NCBI RefSeq assembly: GCF_018873765.1
Contig: NC_057922.1
Location: 12,289,563-12,353,562, forward strand
Length of the DNA stretch: 64,000 nt
Direction of reading: 5' to 3'
Origin: Telopea speciosissima
Lineage: Eukaryota; Streptophyta; Magnoliopsida; Proteales; Proteaceae
Shown: positions 25,768 to 37,089 of the stretch, piece by piece
Numbering within the stretch: position 1 is the stretch's first letter
Layout of the letters: every line of letters begins with the position of its first letter
The notes under the pieces: model-generated
The model's database searches: none
Told to the model about the DNA's origin: nothing
Seen by the model: only the letters and a program-made list of their open reading frames with translations
Program-made: the position numbers and the translations under genes

Positions 25768-25825
25768 AAGTTCTTCAAATAAATGAGGTAAGATAGGCTT
25801 GAAGAAAGCATTCTTCCAGCTGCTC
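25768..25825 (-). pseudogene. Orphan B3 first exon
   Basis: The minus strand encodes SSWKNAFFKPILPHLFEEL, matching the first-exon pattern of all B3 genes here (xxFFKPILPxSFxxL). The usual donor GT after the last Leu codon is GC (CTT|GCAATC, versus CTT|GTAATC in the gene at 60039), and no in-frame ATG lies directly before it. A CCAG acceptor-like sequence precedes it. No other exon of its own follows before the next gene. It is either a relic of a lost B3 paralogue or, less likely, an alternative upstream exon of the gene at 19570-23583. Confidence 0.6.
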
Positions 25826-26116
25826 CTGGAGGAAAGATCAAATGGAAACTAGAAATAATCCAACTCTAAAATCTTATCAACAAACACTTTCTGCTGAAGA
25901 GGAAAACACGTCCCGTCCCATCCCATCCCTTCGTAGACAGGGAAGTAGGAGATCATTTCGTTGAAGGGGGTGGCGAACCTATTGAAAAAGCACGGACGTG
26001 AAGAGTCTTCTCAATCTATCCCTGGACTAGAATCGTGGCAGTAAAATGGGGCCCACTTGAAGATATAAGATGCATTTTAATTTTTTTCCCCCACCCCAAA
26101 AAAAAAATTCTTATTC

Positions 26117-27044
26117 AAGGTGTGGTCAATTGGTCTGGTTCTGGTCTATTGGTTCGGTTTTTTAGCGGTTTCGGCTTTAAGTTATCAGGACCATAACTAG
26201 ACCACTAAGCTTATCGGATCCAAAACTGTGACTCATGACTGTTAACTAATGGGTGGTTTGGTTCCAATTCTTAATAGGGGTGTAAATGAATAGCCGAAAT
26301 CCATTTTCGTATCCGTGTAGCACTAGTCGAATCCATCCGAAAGCTAAACGGATGCGGATATGGATAGGCTATAGCTATCCGAAAAGCTATATTTACATGC
26401 AAACGGATAAAATATCCGATTCGTATCCATATCCGTATCTGTTTAGCACTATTCGTATTCGTCCGATAGCTAATTGGATGCGGATATAGCACTATCCGAG
26501 TCGAATCCGATCCGTTTACAACCCTAATTCTTAATCGATTCCAAACATTATTGAGTCCAAAACAAGGTCAATGAGAGTTTCTCTTGAAAGGAGTTTCATC
26601 ATACATAAAAATAGTCTTGTAAAACTCAAAATAAAAATATTGATGCATATATAAATAAGGAGAGAGCTTTAAGAGTTCAAGATTTCCATTTCAAACTCAA
26701 CTCATATATTGATAACATAAAGAGCAACAAAAAAGTGCCACTTCAAAGTACCATACAATGTAATACTATTGGTAAGTTAGGGGTTAAAGCCTTTTAGGGT
26801 TTTAAATTTCCAATTTTCCATTCGATTTGTTTACATATCATTTGGTTCCAATGGTTCTGGTGCTACCGGGTTCTTAATGGGCTATCGATTCTAAAACCGT
26901 TGGAAGACCCAGACCAAAATTGGCCTAGACCAATAGTATATCACTAGGACCAGATCTCTCTCAATAAGCTATTGGGTAGTCCAATTTCAATTCTTATCGG
27001 TCCGGAACAGTTCCGGTTTCGATTATAGTGCTAAATTGACACCC
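26117..27044. mobile_element. hAT-like non-autonomous element, interrupted by a MITE
   Basis: Ends AAGGTGTGGTCAATTGG / CTAAATTGACACCCCT are inverted relatives of the TAGGGGTGTCAA terminus found in the 47-kb elements. The interior has repeated GGTTCGGTT / CCGGTT-type motifs. Target duplications are unclear. The 250-bp MITE at 26276-26525 is inserted inside it. Confidence 0.5.
26276..26525. mobile_element. MITE, 250 bp, with perfect 10-bp TSD
   Basis: Terminal inverted repeats are AGGGGTGTAAATG and CGTTTACAACCCT. The 10-bp sequence aattcttaat is duplicated exactly at 26266-26275 and 26526-26535. The interior is made of repeated ATCCGTATCC / GGATGCGGATA motifs on both strands. A 9-10 bp TSD suggests Mutator-type mobilisation. 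Confidence 0.85.
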
Positions 27045-30000
27045 CTCATTTAAACACACACACACACATTCTCTCTCTCTCTCTCTCCTCTGAACCTAGG
27101 CTGAACCAAAGTTGCTGTAACTGATTAGCACCATTTCTCAATAGATTAAAAAAATTTTCTTTGAATCACTAAGGCTCTTTTGCATTGGAAACTGGAGCAC
27201 CATTATATCTCTTAGCCCCAGCTTTAAAACCATTCACATGGCGGGTAGAGGTCAAGTCAGCCGCGAGCCATAATTGTTAATTGGGCTCTCTTTCCAGCAA
27301 ATGTAATTACTCTTTCTTCCTGCTGGTAATCAGAATTCAGCTTGGGCAAACTCTGTTGTTTATGAGAGCATTCTTCTTCAAGTCAATGGATTTAACCGGA
27401 TCATCACAAAGAGTTCTATCTGTTTGAAATGAAGTCTGAACGGATCCAGTGCTTCTATTCAATATCTATGGTCGTGACCACGGTTTATGGTATCGTAAAT
27501 CGGATCGAGATCGATCTCTGCTAATACCGAATCAGATCGGACATAATTGCCTCTTTTTTTTAAAATAAAAATAAAATTTTATCACTTTTTTATTCTTGAG
27601 TCTTACTAGTGGAGCATAAACCATACAGAGCCCACGGAGTCGAGCACCTAAAAACAAGATTAATAGTGAATTTACCCAAAGCTCAAGACCCTTAAATGAC
27701 ACCCTAAGTTCTGCATTATAGTGAAACCATACTTTTCTGTCATTTGATTGTCGTTCAAAATTATGTAGATGATTCAAATTCATTGTTGTACAGAAAATAT
27801 ATATATTTTTCTAACATATCTGAATCTCTTTTGCATCCATATGTAGCATGATTCTACAGTCCAAAGAAATCTAGCCTGAATTCAGAACCAGCAACACCAC
27901 CCTCCACTCTGCCTCCTTAGTTAGCCTACACAATCTGGTTGTCCCTTTGCTTATGAGAACAAATTATCAAGAGTAGATGTTACCCATCCAACAGCTGCAT
28001 GGTAAAGTCTGCCATCTTGAATGCTGCATCCACCATTTACTACCCACACAAGCCAACATCCATCAACCTGATTTGTAATTTCAGCTTAAAAGATATTTTA
28101 CACATGTCAAGCCCATAAGTGAGAAACCAGCTCCATTACTTGCTGATATACTTGCTTACATTGAAAACAGGACAAGATTTTGCCACAGTTTCATGACATT
28201 TTGCAGACTTAGTTGAAAGGAAAGTCTGCAATTAAACATTAAAAGGAAGTCCAAACAAGCAGCCCAGGCACATTTACCATTTGAAAACAAATGATTGACA
28301 GTCTAAAATGCATTTTGGAACCAAAAAGGGGAAAGCCACTTCCAAGACCTGGAAAACAGGAACATCAAAGGACAAACAGGGGTTCTCATGTAAACACATC
28401 CACAGAAACATCTATTGTTTAAAAGGACAACCGGAGTACTCAATTTTCTGTGGGACAACCATTTGGACCACCAACTGCTAGTCAATGTCCTAATTGTTGG
28501 ATTTGAGCTAATTCCTCGCACAACACCCTGAAATCAAGTGGTGAATCCCAACCAAATTGCATTCCCTCCAAGCATGGTAGATTAAAGCTTGGTGAAAAAG
28601 ATTACATTTTTAGAAAAATGCAAAGAGGACAGCTCAATACATCACAAGCAATAGGATTGAGGTGGGCCAGAAAATGTGAGCAGCAGACAAGCCAGAGATA
28701 TATCTATTGGGCAGACAGAATGGCCATATCAACCCTCCACATGGTACAAATATGTATAACAATATGAATTGCTCACTGTACTACTAAGTAACAAAAGTTT
28801 TTACATGAATATGAGGGAAAACAAAATGTTTATAACCCCCTGGCTGTAGTCATAAACTTGTCTAACATGGCTGTAAAACAGGACAAAAAATTGTCCAATC
28901 CTTCTTATTTGAACTTACACTAAAATTTCTCCAAAGTCCAAAAGGAGAAATATAAGAAAAACCTGAAGTAACTTGCCATTATTAACAGAATTTTAAGAGA
29001 TAGGAATCTAAAAAAATTGAAGCATTAAAGTTGTTGTTCTATCATTTGAATCAATTCATGGAAAGGACAATTTGTTGCGGCCAAATGGATGGTACTAGAA
29101 TGCTCAAAGCAGCAATAAGGCAATTCTAATAGAATTGTACTGGGAATGGTGAAGGATGGTAAGTGGGCTTGAAAACCCGCTTGATTGGATAAATGGGTAC
29201 CATTGGCAACCCTCGTCAGGTACACCTGTGTCAATCCTTGTCTTTCTTTATTGTTACCTTCTCCAGTGGGTGAATCTATGCATTTTATTCTATCAAAAGG
29301 TTCTACTTCAAACTACTGGACAGGGATATAGGGGTACAAAGGCTAAAGAACATAGGAAACCAGCAGAAAAGAAGAGAAAGAGCATCATCAGAACCAAAGT
29401 GAACACAGAAGAAAGTGAAAGAGTATGAAAAAAATCTGAACATTATCTCTCCAAGTTTTGTTTTTGGCACATCACGTAAATACTTAAGTATGAACTTTCT
29501 TTGCTTCTCTACTCTGTTATATACCCAAATATGTGATTATCAACATTAAATCATGGTTTGAATAATAAATCAGTTAAGAATTAACAGGATACAGAAATAT
29601 GTTTCCCTTGAACGAAGAGACAACAACATTAAATAATAAAAGTACTAAGAAGGTAATAAAAACACTGAGCTCTATCAGAGTCATTTCACTTAACCCTGGT
29701 TTGTGAATGAAAGCAGACAGGGTGTACACACATACAACTACAAATGACAGACAGAAATTGGTATAAGCCTGGGCAACATGACCCTGTCAGATTCAGGAAA
29801 GGCCTCAATTGGGAATTGTCAGGCAGCCAGGCACCATGCCAGCTTGGTTCTCAACTCAACCTCAACCCAAACCACCCAAGTGCCATCCCTAACTTGAAGT
29901 TGGCAATCAAACAGTCATAAAGTAAATATAATGGATACAAAGTGAAGTTGGCAATACAGTCATAAAGTACATATACTGAATACAAAGCCATCTCATAATG

Positions 30001-30290
30001 GTGGACCGAGATCATGCAGTCAACAAATATTTGCAAGGAAGTTCCAATCATGTATGAAATGGAGTTTTAAATTGCAAGATTAAAACTGTAGAAGGTTTTC
30101 TAACTCACAAACAACATGTATGAATAAAATTTCCATTTTCCACGGGATAATCAATTTGTTCAATAACAAATCAATTTCTCAACTACTAATAGTGAAGTTG
30201 GATTTGAGCTCTTCTACCTTAGGGCATCCCATCAAAGATACCATATCAATACATGGTTATGAGTGACATTGTAATTGTTTTAGCACAAGG
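27045..30290. other. Intergenic stretch downstream of the PPR gene
   Basis: No protein gene recognised on either strand. A (CA)n(CT)n microsatellite lies at 27056-27090. Part nearest 30290 should contain the 3' UTR of the minus-strand PPR gene. A short direct repeat (GAAGTTGGCAAT near 29896 and 29943) lies about 350 bp past its stop. Confidence 0.4.
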
Positions 30291-32207
30291 TCAAATAGGA
30301 ACTGTCCCATTTTTTGTAGAACCAAAGAGATTCAAAATGTCAGAATGATTGCGAATATGACGAGGACACTTGTAAAGCAAATCTTGAGCTTCAGAATGCC
30401 TTCCTTCTCTGAAGAAAGAATTGAAGACATTCAGGTAAACCGAAAGAGATGGGTGTGCCTTTACACTTAATGCTTTCCAGAATTCCTTAGCATCCTTTAT
30501 CGTCCCGGACTTTGCTATATACTGAACAAAAGGTTCCTGGAATGGTGGGAAATTTTGCTTTTTCATTGAACAAAGAAGGTTCAATGCTTCCTTGAGTTTC
30601 CCTTCTCCAAGTAGCCTTTGAATCAAAAGTTTATATGTAGCTTGCAAAGGTCTCAACTTGGCCTTCTCCACCATCTCAATGATCAAAGCGTATGCATCAT
30701 CTACCTTATTCTTAGTACACAAACCATTCACCAGAACTTCTAAGAGATCAGCATCGGCATCCAAGTTCTTGCCGGCCATCTCAGTGAAACAAGCTAATGC
30801 CTTGTCAACTTCACCAGCCATGCAATGCCCCTGAATTAAAATGGTCCAAGTCTTGAGGTCAGGAACACAATCCTGTGCTTCCATCTCATCCAAGGTCTTA
30901 GAGGCTTCCTCTAGCCTCCCTGCTTTACAGAGTCCATAAACCAGTTGGCTGTAGGTAATGTTGTCAGGTTCATAACCTGCATTTCTCATCTTCTCCAAAA
31001 TCTCTTCTGCTTCATCAAATTTTCCAATGCTAGTCAAAGATCTGTGGATCCCATCGTAAACAGCCTTAGAAAGGGAATACCCTGCTGCCTCGTATTTCTT
31101 TACAACTCTGAATACCAAATCCATATCTGGGTTGCCAGTCAACGAGATCAGCCGTAAAAGCTTACTACAATCCTGATCTGATGCCTTGTAGGGGCCATCC
31201 ATCATTAGCTCATAAAGTTCCACCAAATCCCTAATCATCTTTCCATTCTGGAATTGCCTTGAAACTTTTGTGTAAGTGTCAATATTGATTGCATGATCCG
31301 CATCCTTCATGTCCTTAACCATGTTCCAAAATTCCTCAATTGATTCATTGGACCCGAGAATCCGAAGCATTGCATTATAAGTAACAGTATTGTGTATATA
31401 ACCTAGATGCTTTGCAGCCCAGCGGAAAAAACCTAAAGCCTTTAAAGGGTGTCCACGAAGTTCCTTTAAGATCCTCAACATGGTATTTTCTGATAGAGAA
31501 AGCTCGAGTTCCACTTTCTTCTCGACCTCATCATTCAAATCCGACCCTATAACGAACTCAACAACACCCTTCACGGTAGACTCCGTGACATCCTCTTCAA
31601 TCATCTCAGAGTACAATTTAGTTAGAGCATCAGCATCATCCGCCATCTTTGCATTCTTGAAATTACTCACAAGTGTTACATATGTTTCCTTATCAATATG
31701 GAAACCCCCATCTCTCAGGTTCTTGACAATGACCCAGAACTCGTCCATCGATTCCTTCCGACCTAAAATTCTGAGCATTAAGCTATACAACGGATAATTG
31801 GGTTTAAAGTCATGTTTCTCAGAAACCCACTTGAAGAAATTCCAAGCTTTTTCTGGGTTGTTATCGAGTTTCTTCAAAACATAAAGAACAATTTCGTGCT
31901 TTAATGTTGGATTTGATTTTTCAAGCTCCTGTTCTATCACATCCGACCATTCATTGGCTGAAATCAGTTCCGCAATCGAGTTTGGCTTTATTGAGAAGTA
32001 CAGTTTTTGGTGGCTAGCAGTAAAAGCAGAAATGTAAACTTGTGGTGAACCAATGGAAGAGAAATCTGGGGAAAGGTGGGAGTACCGCGTCACCTGGGAC
32101 TGAGAATGCAGAAGTCGAGTTCTGGACTGCAGATTCAGGTGGAGCGAGTTGAAAAGCCGGATGGATGCTGTGGCCATTACCTTCGATCTCTTCATGTTGG
32201 CTGTCAC
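30291..32207 (-). CDS. P-class pentatricopeptide repeat protein, probably mitochondrial, 638 aa
   Basis: An RNA-binding PPR protein of the kind that acts on organellar transcripts. The N-terminus (residues 1-50) is rich in Arg and Ser with few acids, typical of a mitochondrial presequence. Two related blocks follow (about 95-190 and 235-330), each with a KALGFFRWAAKH- or KAWNFFKWVSEK-type PPR-like helix pair. Regular 35-residue PPRs run from about 380 to 600, for example DNITYSQLVYGLCKAGRLEE and LKTWTILIQGHCMAGEVDKA. There is no E or DYW extension, so it is P class. It resembles the Arabidopsis At3g48250/At5g15980 group from memory, but the orthologue is unproven. The gene is intronless, as most PPR genes are. 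Start: first ATG of the frame; Met-5 and Met-11 are alternatives. A GC-rich, possibly two-way promoter lies upstream. Confidence 0.92.
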   Translation of the reverse strand: MTANMKRSKVMATASIRLFNSLHLNLQSRTRLLHSQSQVTRYSHLSPDFSSIGSPQVYISAFTASHQKLYFSIKPNSIAELISANEWSDVIEQELEKSNPTLKHEIVLYVLKKLDNNPEKAWNFFKWVSEKHDFKPNYPLYSLMLRILGRKESMDEFWVIVKNLRDGGFHIDKETYVTLVSNFKNAKMADDADALTKLYSEMIEEDVTESTVKGVVEFVIGSDLNDEVEKKVELELSLSENTMLRILKELRGHPLKALGFFRWAAKHLGYIHNTVTYNAMLRILGSNESIEEFWNMVKDMKDADHAINIDTYTKVSRQFQNGKMIRDLVELYELMMDGPYKASDQDCSKLLRLISLTGNPDMDLVFRVVKKYEAAGYSLSKAVYDGIHRSLTSIGKFDEAEEILEKMRNAGYEPDNITYSQLVYGLCKAGRLEEASKTLDEMEAQDCVPDLKTWTILIQGHCMAGEVDKALACFTEMAGKNLDADADLLEVLVNGLCTKNKVDDAYALIIEMVEKAKLRPLQATYKLLIQRLLGEGKLKEALNLLCSMKKQNFPPFQEPFVQYIAKSGTIKDAKEFWKALSVKAHPSLSVYLNVFNSFFREGRHSEAQDLLYKCPRHIRNHSDILNLFGSTKNGTVPI

Positions 32208-32645
32208 GGTCTATAGTATCAGAGTCTAAACGAAAGCTGCCGATAGAATCGGAGGGGGAGGGGGGAGGAGGTTTACATAAACCCTATTTGCCCGGTTCAA
32301 CGGTTCAACCCATCGAACAAAATTGAAACCCATTCCCCCACCCGAAAAACAAACCCTAACCCCTCACTTTCCTCCCCATCTTACATTTTCTTCTCCCCTG
32401 GCCCTGAAACACATCCCTGCTCCCGAAGCAGAAAGCCATTAGCCATCACCCTTCACTTCCCTCCTCCCCCACTCCCACTCTCACAGCGGCGGCGGTGCTA
32501 GGGCCCGTCAGACTCCAGAGCAGCGGCGGCGCGGCTTCTTCCAGTTCCAGGACTCCTTCGAGCGGCAGCGACCAGCGTGGCAACTTCCAGTACCAGGACT
32601 CCTTCGAGCAGCAGCGACTTGCGGGAAAGAGGTTAGATTCTTAAA
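32208..32645. promoter_or_regulatory. GC-rich intergenic promoter/leader region, possibly bidirectional
   Basis: Immediately upstream of the PPR gene the sequence turns GC-rich, and a leader-like stretch on the plus strand (about 32440-32635) contains two imperfect copies of a roughly 45-bp unit. Both carry CCAGGACTCCTTCGAGC (32548-32564 and 32593-32609). The second unit runs into GAAAGAG|GTTAGAT, which could be a 5' splice site. It may be the surviving first exon and promoter of the RPF1-like gene now decayed downstream (inference). Confidence 0.45.
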
Positions 32646-34105
32646 ACCTTCTCTCTCTTTCTCCTTGTGGGCTACAGAGACCTGCGGGATTGTAGCTGTT
32701 CTATGGTCTTTGTAGTGCCCAATCTTACCTTTATTTTCATGTTATAGCAAGATGGTGTTCATATAATTAATTCATTAATTTTTCTCCGTAGTATATTAAC
32801 TATATCTATTTCAATTTTTAAAATTTTAAGAAAGTTATACTACTGAGTAGTCGTGTCTGTACACAAATTTTGTGTACTGAAGCATTTCCCATGCAGAATT
32901 CATTTTTAACATTATTTTTTCTAGTGGTTTTAGGGTAACCTATGGCAGTATGATGGATCTAGAAAATGTTTTGATTCCAGGGGTTAGTTTAAAAAAACAG
33001 AAACATAATTGAAGAGAAGACCTAGCAATCACACCTAGGGTTCCACTGCAATTATAGTTATGGTTTCTAAGCAATCAAACTCAACTCAGCCTTATCCCAA
33101 CTACATGGGTTTGGCACTTTGGCTACATGGATCATCCTTCACCAAAAAAACTCTAGGATCCATGATAAAATGTTTGGCTATGGTAATGCCGGCTGCTGAC
33201 CTGACAAACCAACCCTCCTCTTTTATCCGAGCTTGGGACTAACAGCATATAAACACTAGCAGAGTTGGTTTCTAAGCAATTATACTTGGGGAAAGTGACT
33301 AGTGTTTCCAAGGGTAATTGGTGGGAATTTGATGGATCTAGGTGTCTTGAGTTTACTAATTTAGCACAAATTCTTTCGGTTGCTGTAAATGTTTCTCTGT
33401 GATCACACTTAGAGGTTGAAAACTATTTCAAGTTCAATAACATAAGTTCTCATCTATCGTAATTGAAGTACATAAGGTAATGTTTACACTTACGCTCCTA
33501 CCTAGACCGTTGATTTGGTAAATAAAGACCACTTCATGGATTCACACCTTGTCTTCAGTTGTTAAGGTCTGGATTTTTGATTTTATAGTCCAGTGAGCTC
33601 CGTGAGTAAATCTAGGCAATTAGTTGATTACCCTTTTTTACTTCGATTTTATGGGTTTGAGAATTGTTTTTGGGGTAAAAAATTGACGTTTCACATGAAA
33701 TTTATGAAACAGACCGAAATTAACGAAATCGACTTTGTATCCTCTTTTTTTGGACCGAGATGTTTCAGTGGTTTTTACGCTTCATGTTTGTGGATTTCAG
33801 TCAAAGACTCAAAATAAAATGAATTCTACAACTTAGACCTTGTCAGTGTTTTTTCAGAGCCTTTTTTCCTGATCTACGACCACCCTCTCTTGGTGGTCGA
33901 GCAGATAAAAGTTTTGACCATAACTTTCCCTAGACTCGGATTTTCATTGGTCATCCTGCAGGTGTAACTAGACAACTTTGAAATAAGACCAAATCATTTT
34001 TGGTGGAAAGATGTTTCAAATAACATTGATAAAATTGACAATCTAAAACTAAACCAAAATAACATCAACATTTATCAGACTCAAAGTTGCGGGTTTGTTC
34101 CATAG
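32646..34105. other. Sequence between leader and RPF1 remnant
   Basis: No exon recognised. The segment at 33065-33242 is a dispersed SINE-like repeat (TTATCCCAACTACATGG near its 5' side, TTTATCCGAGCTTGGGAC near its 3' end), also present in pieces elsewhere in the window. The N-terminal exons expected for RPF1 were looked for here and not found. Confidence 0.45.
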
Positions 34106-34408
34106 ATGCTCTTCTAGTCATTGCCTTGCCTGATGGACCAACCACACATTTTAAGCTCTCCAAACTAGTTTTAGAGAAGGACATTAAGGTATGTAAACAT
34201 CAGTTTTGTCATGTAGTTGTATTTCTTCTCTTATCAATCAAGCTACCTGATGTACAAAATGTTTTACCTTTGGGCACCTTTTTTATATTTGTTTTTTCCA
34301 TCAAGTGGTCATAATATTTCATAGAGTGAGCATGGAGATCGGCCAAGAAGAAAACAAAATTTAATGAAGAAATAAAGGATTTGTAGAGATGGGGGGAAAA
34401 AAAAAAAA

Positions 34409-34573
34409 AGGGCTTTTGGAGCAAGTCTAAAGTAGGTCCATATCTTTTTGCCTGATACTAAGGAAGAGGGTTTTGATACTTACATGTATTATAAAAAATG
34501 GGCTTTTGGAGCGAGTATAAATTAGGGCCATATCTTTTTGCCTGATGCTAAGAAAGAGGGTTTTAATACCTAG
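34409..34573. repeat. Tandem pair of ~75-bp units in RPF1 intron
   Basis: GGGCTTTTGGAGC, CATATCTTTTTGCCTGAT and AAGAGGGTTTT recur in the same order at 34409-34483 and 34500-34573. A similar direct repeat of about 70 bp (CTTTATGGATG, TTTCTCCATATCAATGGAGG) occurs at about 35390 and 35650 in the next intron. Confidence 0.75.
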
Positions 34574-34619
34574 TGAAATACATATAAATAATGTCATCAG
34601 AGTGTTTTTTATTGTATGA

Positions 34620-34805
34620 CTTGAAAAGGGTTTTTAATTCGGGCAAGAGATTGCTGCTTCGTTGTGTAACCCCTATGCCAGCGTGATGGCCAATGAGAGC
34701 ACGCACAGGGGCATCAACATGGATTAGATTTCTTTTTTTTATAGGGGCAGGATGGTAAATTCGCACGCTCCTGTGTCTGGCGCAAAAGGCACGTGACCAG
34801 GCCGT
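34620..34805. mobile_element. Dispersed short element (AATGAGAGCACGCACA family)
   Basis: The block CAATGAGAGCACGCACAGGG (34691-34710) and its flanks recur in diverged form near 12855 and 57288. It has no coding capacity. The ends were not resolved. Confidence 0.4.
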
Positions 34806-36237
34806 TTTCTTTTTCCTTTTAATTTATACATGAGAAAGAGTTAAAAATTCTGTTTGGTTAACTAGATTACAAGTACCAGTTTGATAGGTATATTATCTTG
34901 TGGAATTATTACTTGAAAGAATTGGACACTGGCCTCTTCATTTATAAACATATTCCTACACATCTTGCAGAACCATGGTTAATCCCACAGGTCATAAGCC
35001 TGAGCTTGTGTTGACAAACTTCACAACATGTTTGGGTCATTATATTGGGAGGCGAGAATCTTAATTTCTATATGTGATCAGATCAGATATCCTGATACTA
35101 TTTAAAACTTTCCTGCCCCTCCTCCTCCATTACTTTTTTCCTCCATTATCTATAGTTTATATTAGATATGGATGTGTGAGGGTTCTCTATATGTGGGGGA
35201 GTGGGCATCTCTTCCACTGTTGGATATTGTTTGTTTAGATCCCAATTGTTGAAGGAAAAAGATGTGTATGAAATTTTTGACCGGAAATAATAGAGTTTTC
35301 ACCATTCATATCCTGAACTTCAGGGCAGTTCTTGCAGTTTGGATGCAGCAAAAACCTTGGAGGAGTCGTCCCTGTTCATGTGGTTCAAAACTTTATGGAT
35401 GTTTTCTCCATATCAATGGAGGATCAGTGATTCCCAGTGAAAACAGCGATCGCTGTTCTTGTGGTTTTGTTGGGGTCTCTGATTTACATATTTTTATTAA
35501 AGCATTTAGACACGGTATGCATGAAAGATTTTGAAGTGTTGAAGCATGTTCTGCTGGATCCCTGAGAGTGATGCTGTGACTGAGGTAGGAATGGGGGCTT
35601 TGGTGGGGGGACAGAGCATGAGAAAGAGTCCCTGTTCCTATGGTTCTAAACTTTATGGATGGTTTCTCCATATCAATGGAGGATCAGTGGCCTGAGATTA
35701 TTTACTGTACAGTAAGTGTACAATGATTTATATTTAAGGAGCAATATGATAAGGCACCTGCTAAGTTAGATATCCCTCTCTATGGCCTGCCCATGCATTC
35801 CTTTAACTATGGCGGGCCTAATATATTTTTCTTTGTTGGATGTATTTCTTAAAATTAGGTTGATACAATCACTCTTCCCTCAAGATCTAAATTTCCATGG
35901 GAGCCGAGTTGTGACCTTCCACAATCAGCGTGACTTTAGTTTCTTCCGTCACCATAAGTTTGTATCTGTATAATTTATGAACTTCTTCTGAATGTTGTAT
36001 TCATCGCAAGGGGCTTTGATATTTTATTAGCTTAACTGCGTAATACAGCTCTTTCTTTGGTATGCATTAGGTACATTTTTGAGACCAAGGAAAGCAAGCC
36101 AAGTGATTCGAAAGGTAAAAAAAATGGAGGGTGACAGGGATAAAAAAATCTCTCGAGAAAGAGTGGCTGCACGCCTTCAGGTTTAACACTGACCTGTCTA
36201 TTTATTTCAGTTTGCAGATTTTTGGGGATTTTTGTTA

Positions 36238-36375
36238 CAGGAGAAGTGGTGAGGAAAGACATGCATATCTTAGGCCTGGTATCAGCTCTATGACTTCGAA
36301 TAGAGCTGATTGGAGAGCAAGGATCCATGTAGCTGGCCCAATTTAGTTGGGAAAAGGCTATGTTGTTATTGTTGG
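36238..36375 (-). mobile_element. SINE-like dispersed repeat, reverse copy
   Basis: Carries AGAGCTGATTGGAGAG, GGATCCATGTAGC and TTTAGTTGGGA followed by a TTGTTATTGTTG tail. It is the same family as 33065-33242 (opposite orientation) and the fragments at 11862 and 52094. It lies in an intron of the RPF1 remnant. Confidence 0.5.
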
Positions 36376-37089
36376 GATTTTAGTTACAATTTTAGTATCA
36401 GTAGATAATAGATATTTCTGTGTAAGTTATGTGATGGGTGATGCCATGAAACTTGCTTCAGTCCCTTGTCAAGCATGTTCGATTTACCAGGATGTGTGGC
36501 TAGGGATAACCAGTAGTGCCTGAAAAATCTCTCTCAAAACTTGCAGGAATGTGGTCCACATATCACATTGAAGTTGATAAGTCTGCAACATGGAACATTC
36601 GATACCAAAAATGGGGAATATGAGTGGGTTCACAAGGTAATTTACTGGTCTCCTGCTCAAACTTGTTTGGCATATGGAAGTTTCTGCTAACTGTACAAGA
36701 ATCTTTCTTCAAAGTGTTGTTTTTCACCTTTTCTTATTCATTTGTGAATTTTAGCTGGAGATGGACACTAACCGCAGGGGGTTTTTCTTATGATCTGTTT
36801 GGACATGTTCTTTCGAGTTCATTCATTGCAGAAGGGAAGCATATTTTTGTAGAGAGATTTGGTTCCTACACCTGAACAAGAACTGATGAGCAATATACAA
36901 TGTTTCCTCTCTTCACTAAACTAGCCAATTTCCGAGAAGATCATTGCTTCTTATTGTGGGCCTATGTTGTATTAGCTCAGAATGTTCTGTTCTATGTGCA
37001 ATTCCAAAACGAATATACAATTTGTTGATTTATAATTTTTCTCTGTTATCATTATTCTTTTTCTTTTTTTTTAACCTATAATGCAAGTC

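Larger units (their letters stand above)
34106..36793 (+). pseudogene. RPF1-like (Brix domain) ribosome-biogenesis pseudogene, 3' half
   Basis: RPF1 is a nucleolar Brix-domain factor of 60S subunit assembly. Six exon-like blocks in order encode its C-terminal half: 34106-34188 (DALLVIALPDGPTTHFKLSK), 34971-35051 (HKPELVLTNFTT), 35859-35957 (LIQSLFPQDLNF, RVVTFHNQRDF), 36071-36180 (YIFETKE), 36547-36636 ([16 protein letters not shown]) and 36755-36793 (EMDTNRRGFFL, stop). Introns are kept, so this is not a processed copy. It is broken: an extra T near 34980 shifts the frame at HG/NPT, a shift lies in the A-run of the fourth block, and the N-terminal half is missing. The second block would use a GC donor (AG|GCGAGA), whose split codon fits the next block. 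A truncated, recently decayed duplicate of a working RPF1 gene is the best reading. Confidence 0.8.
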
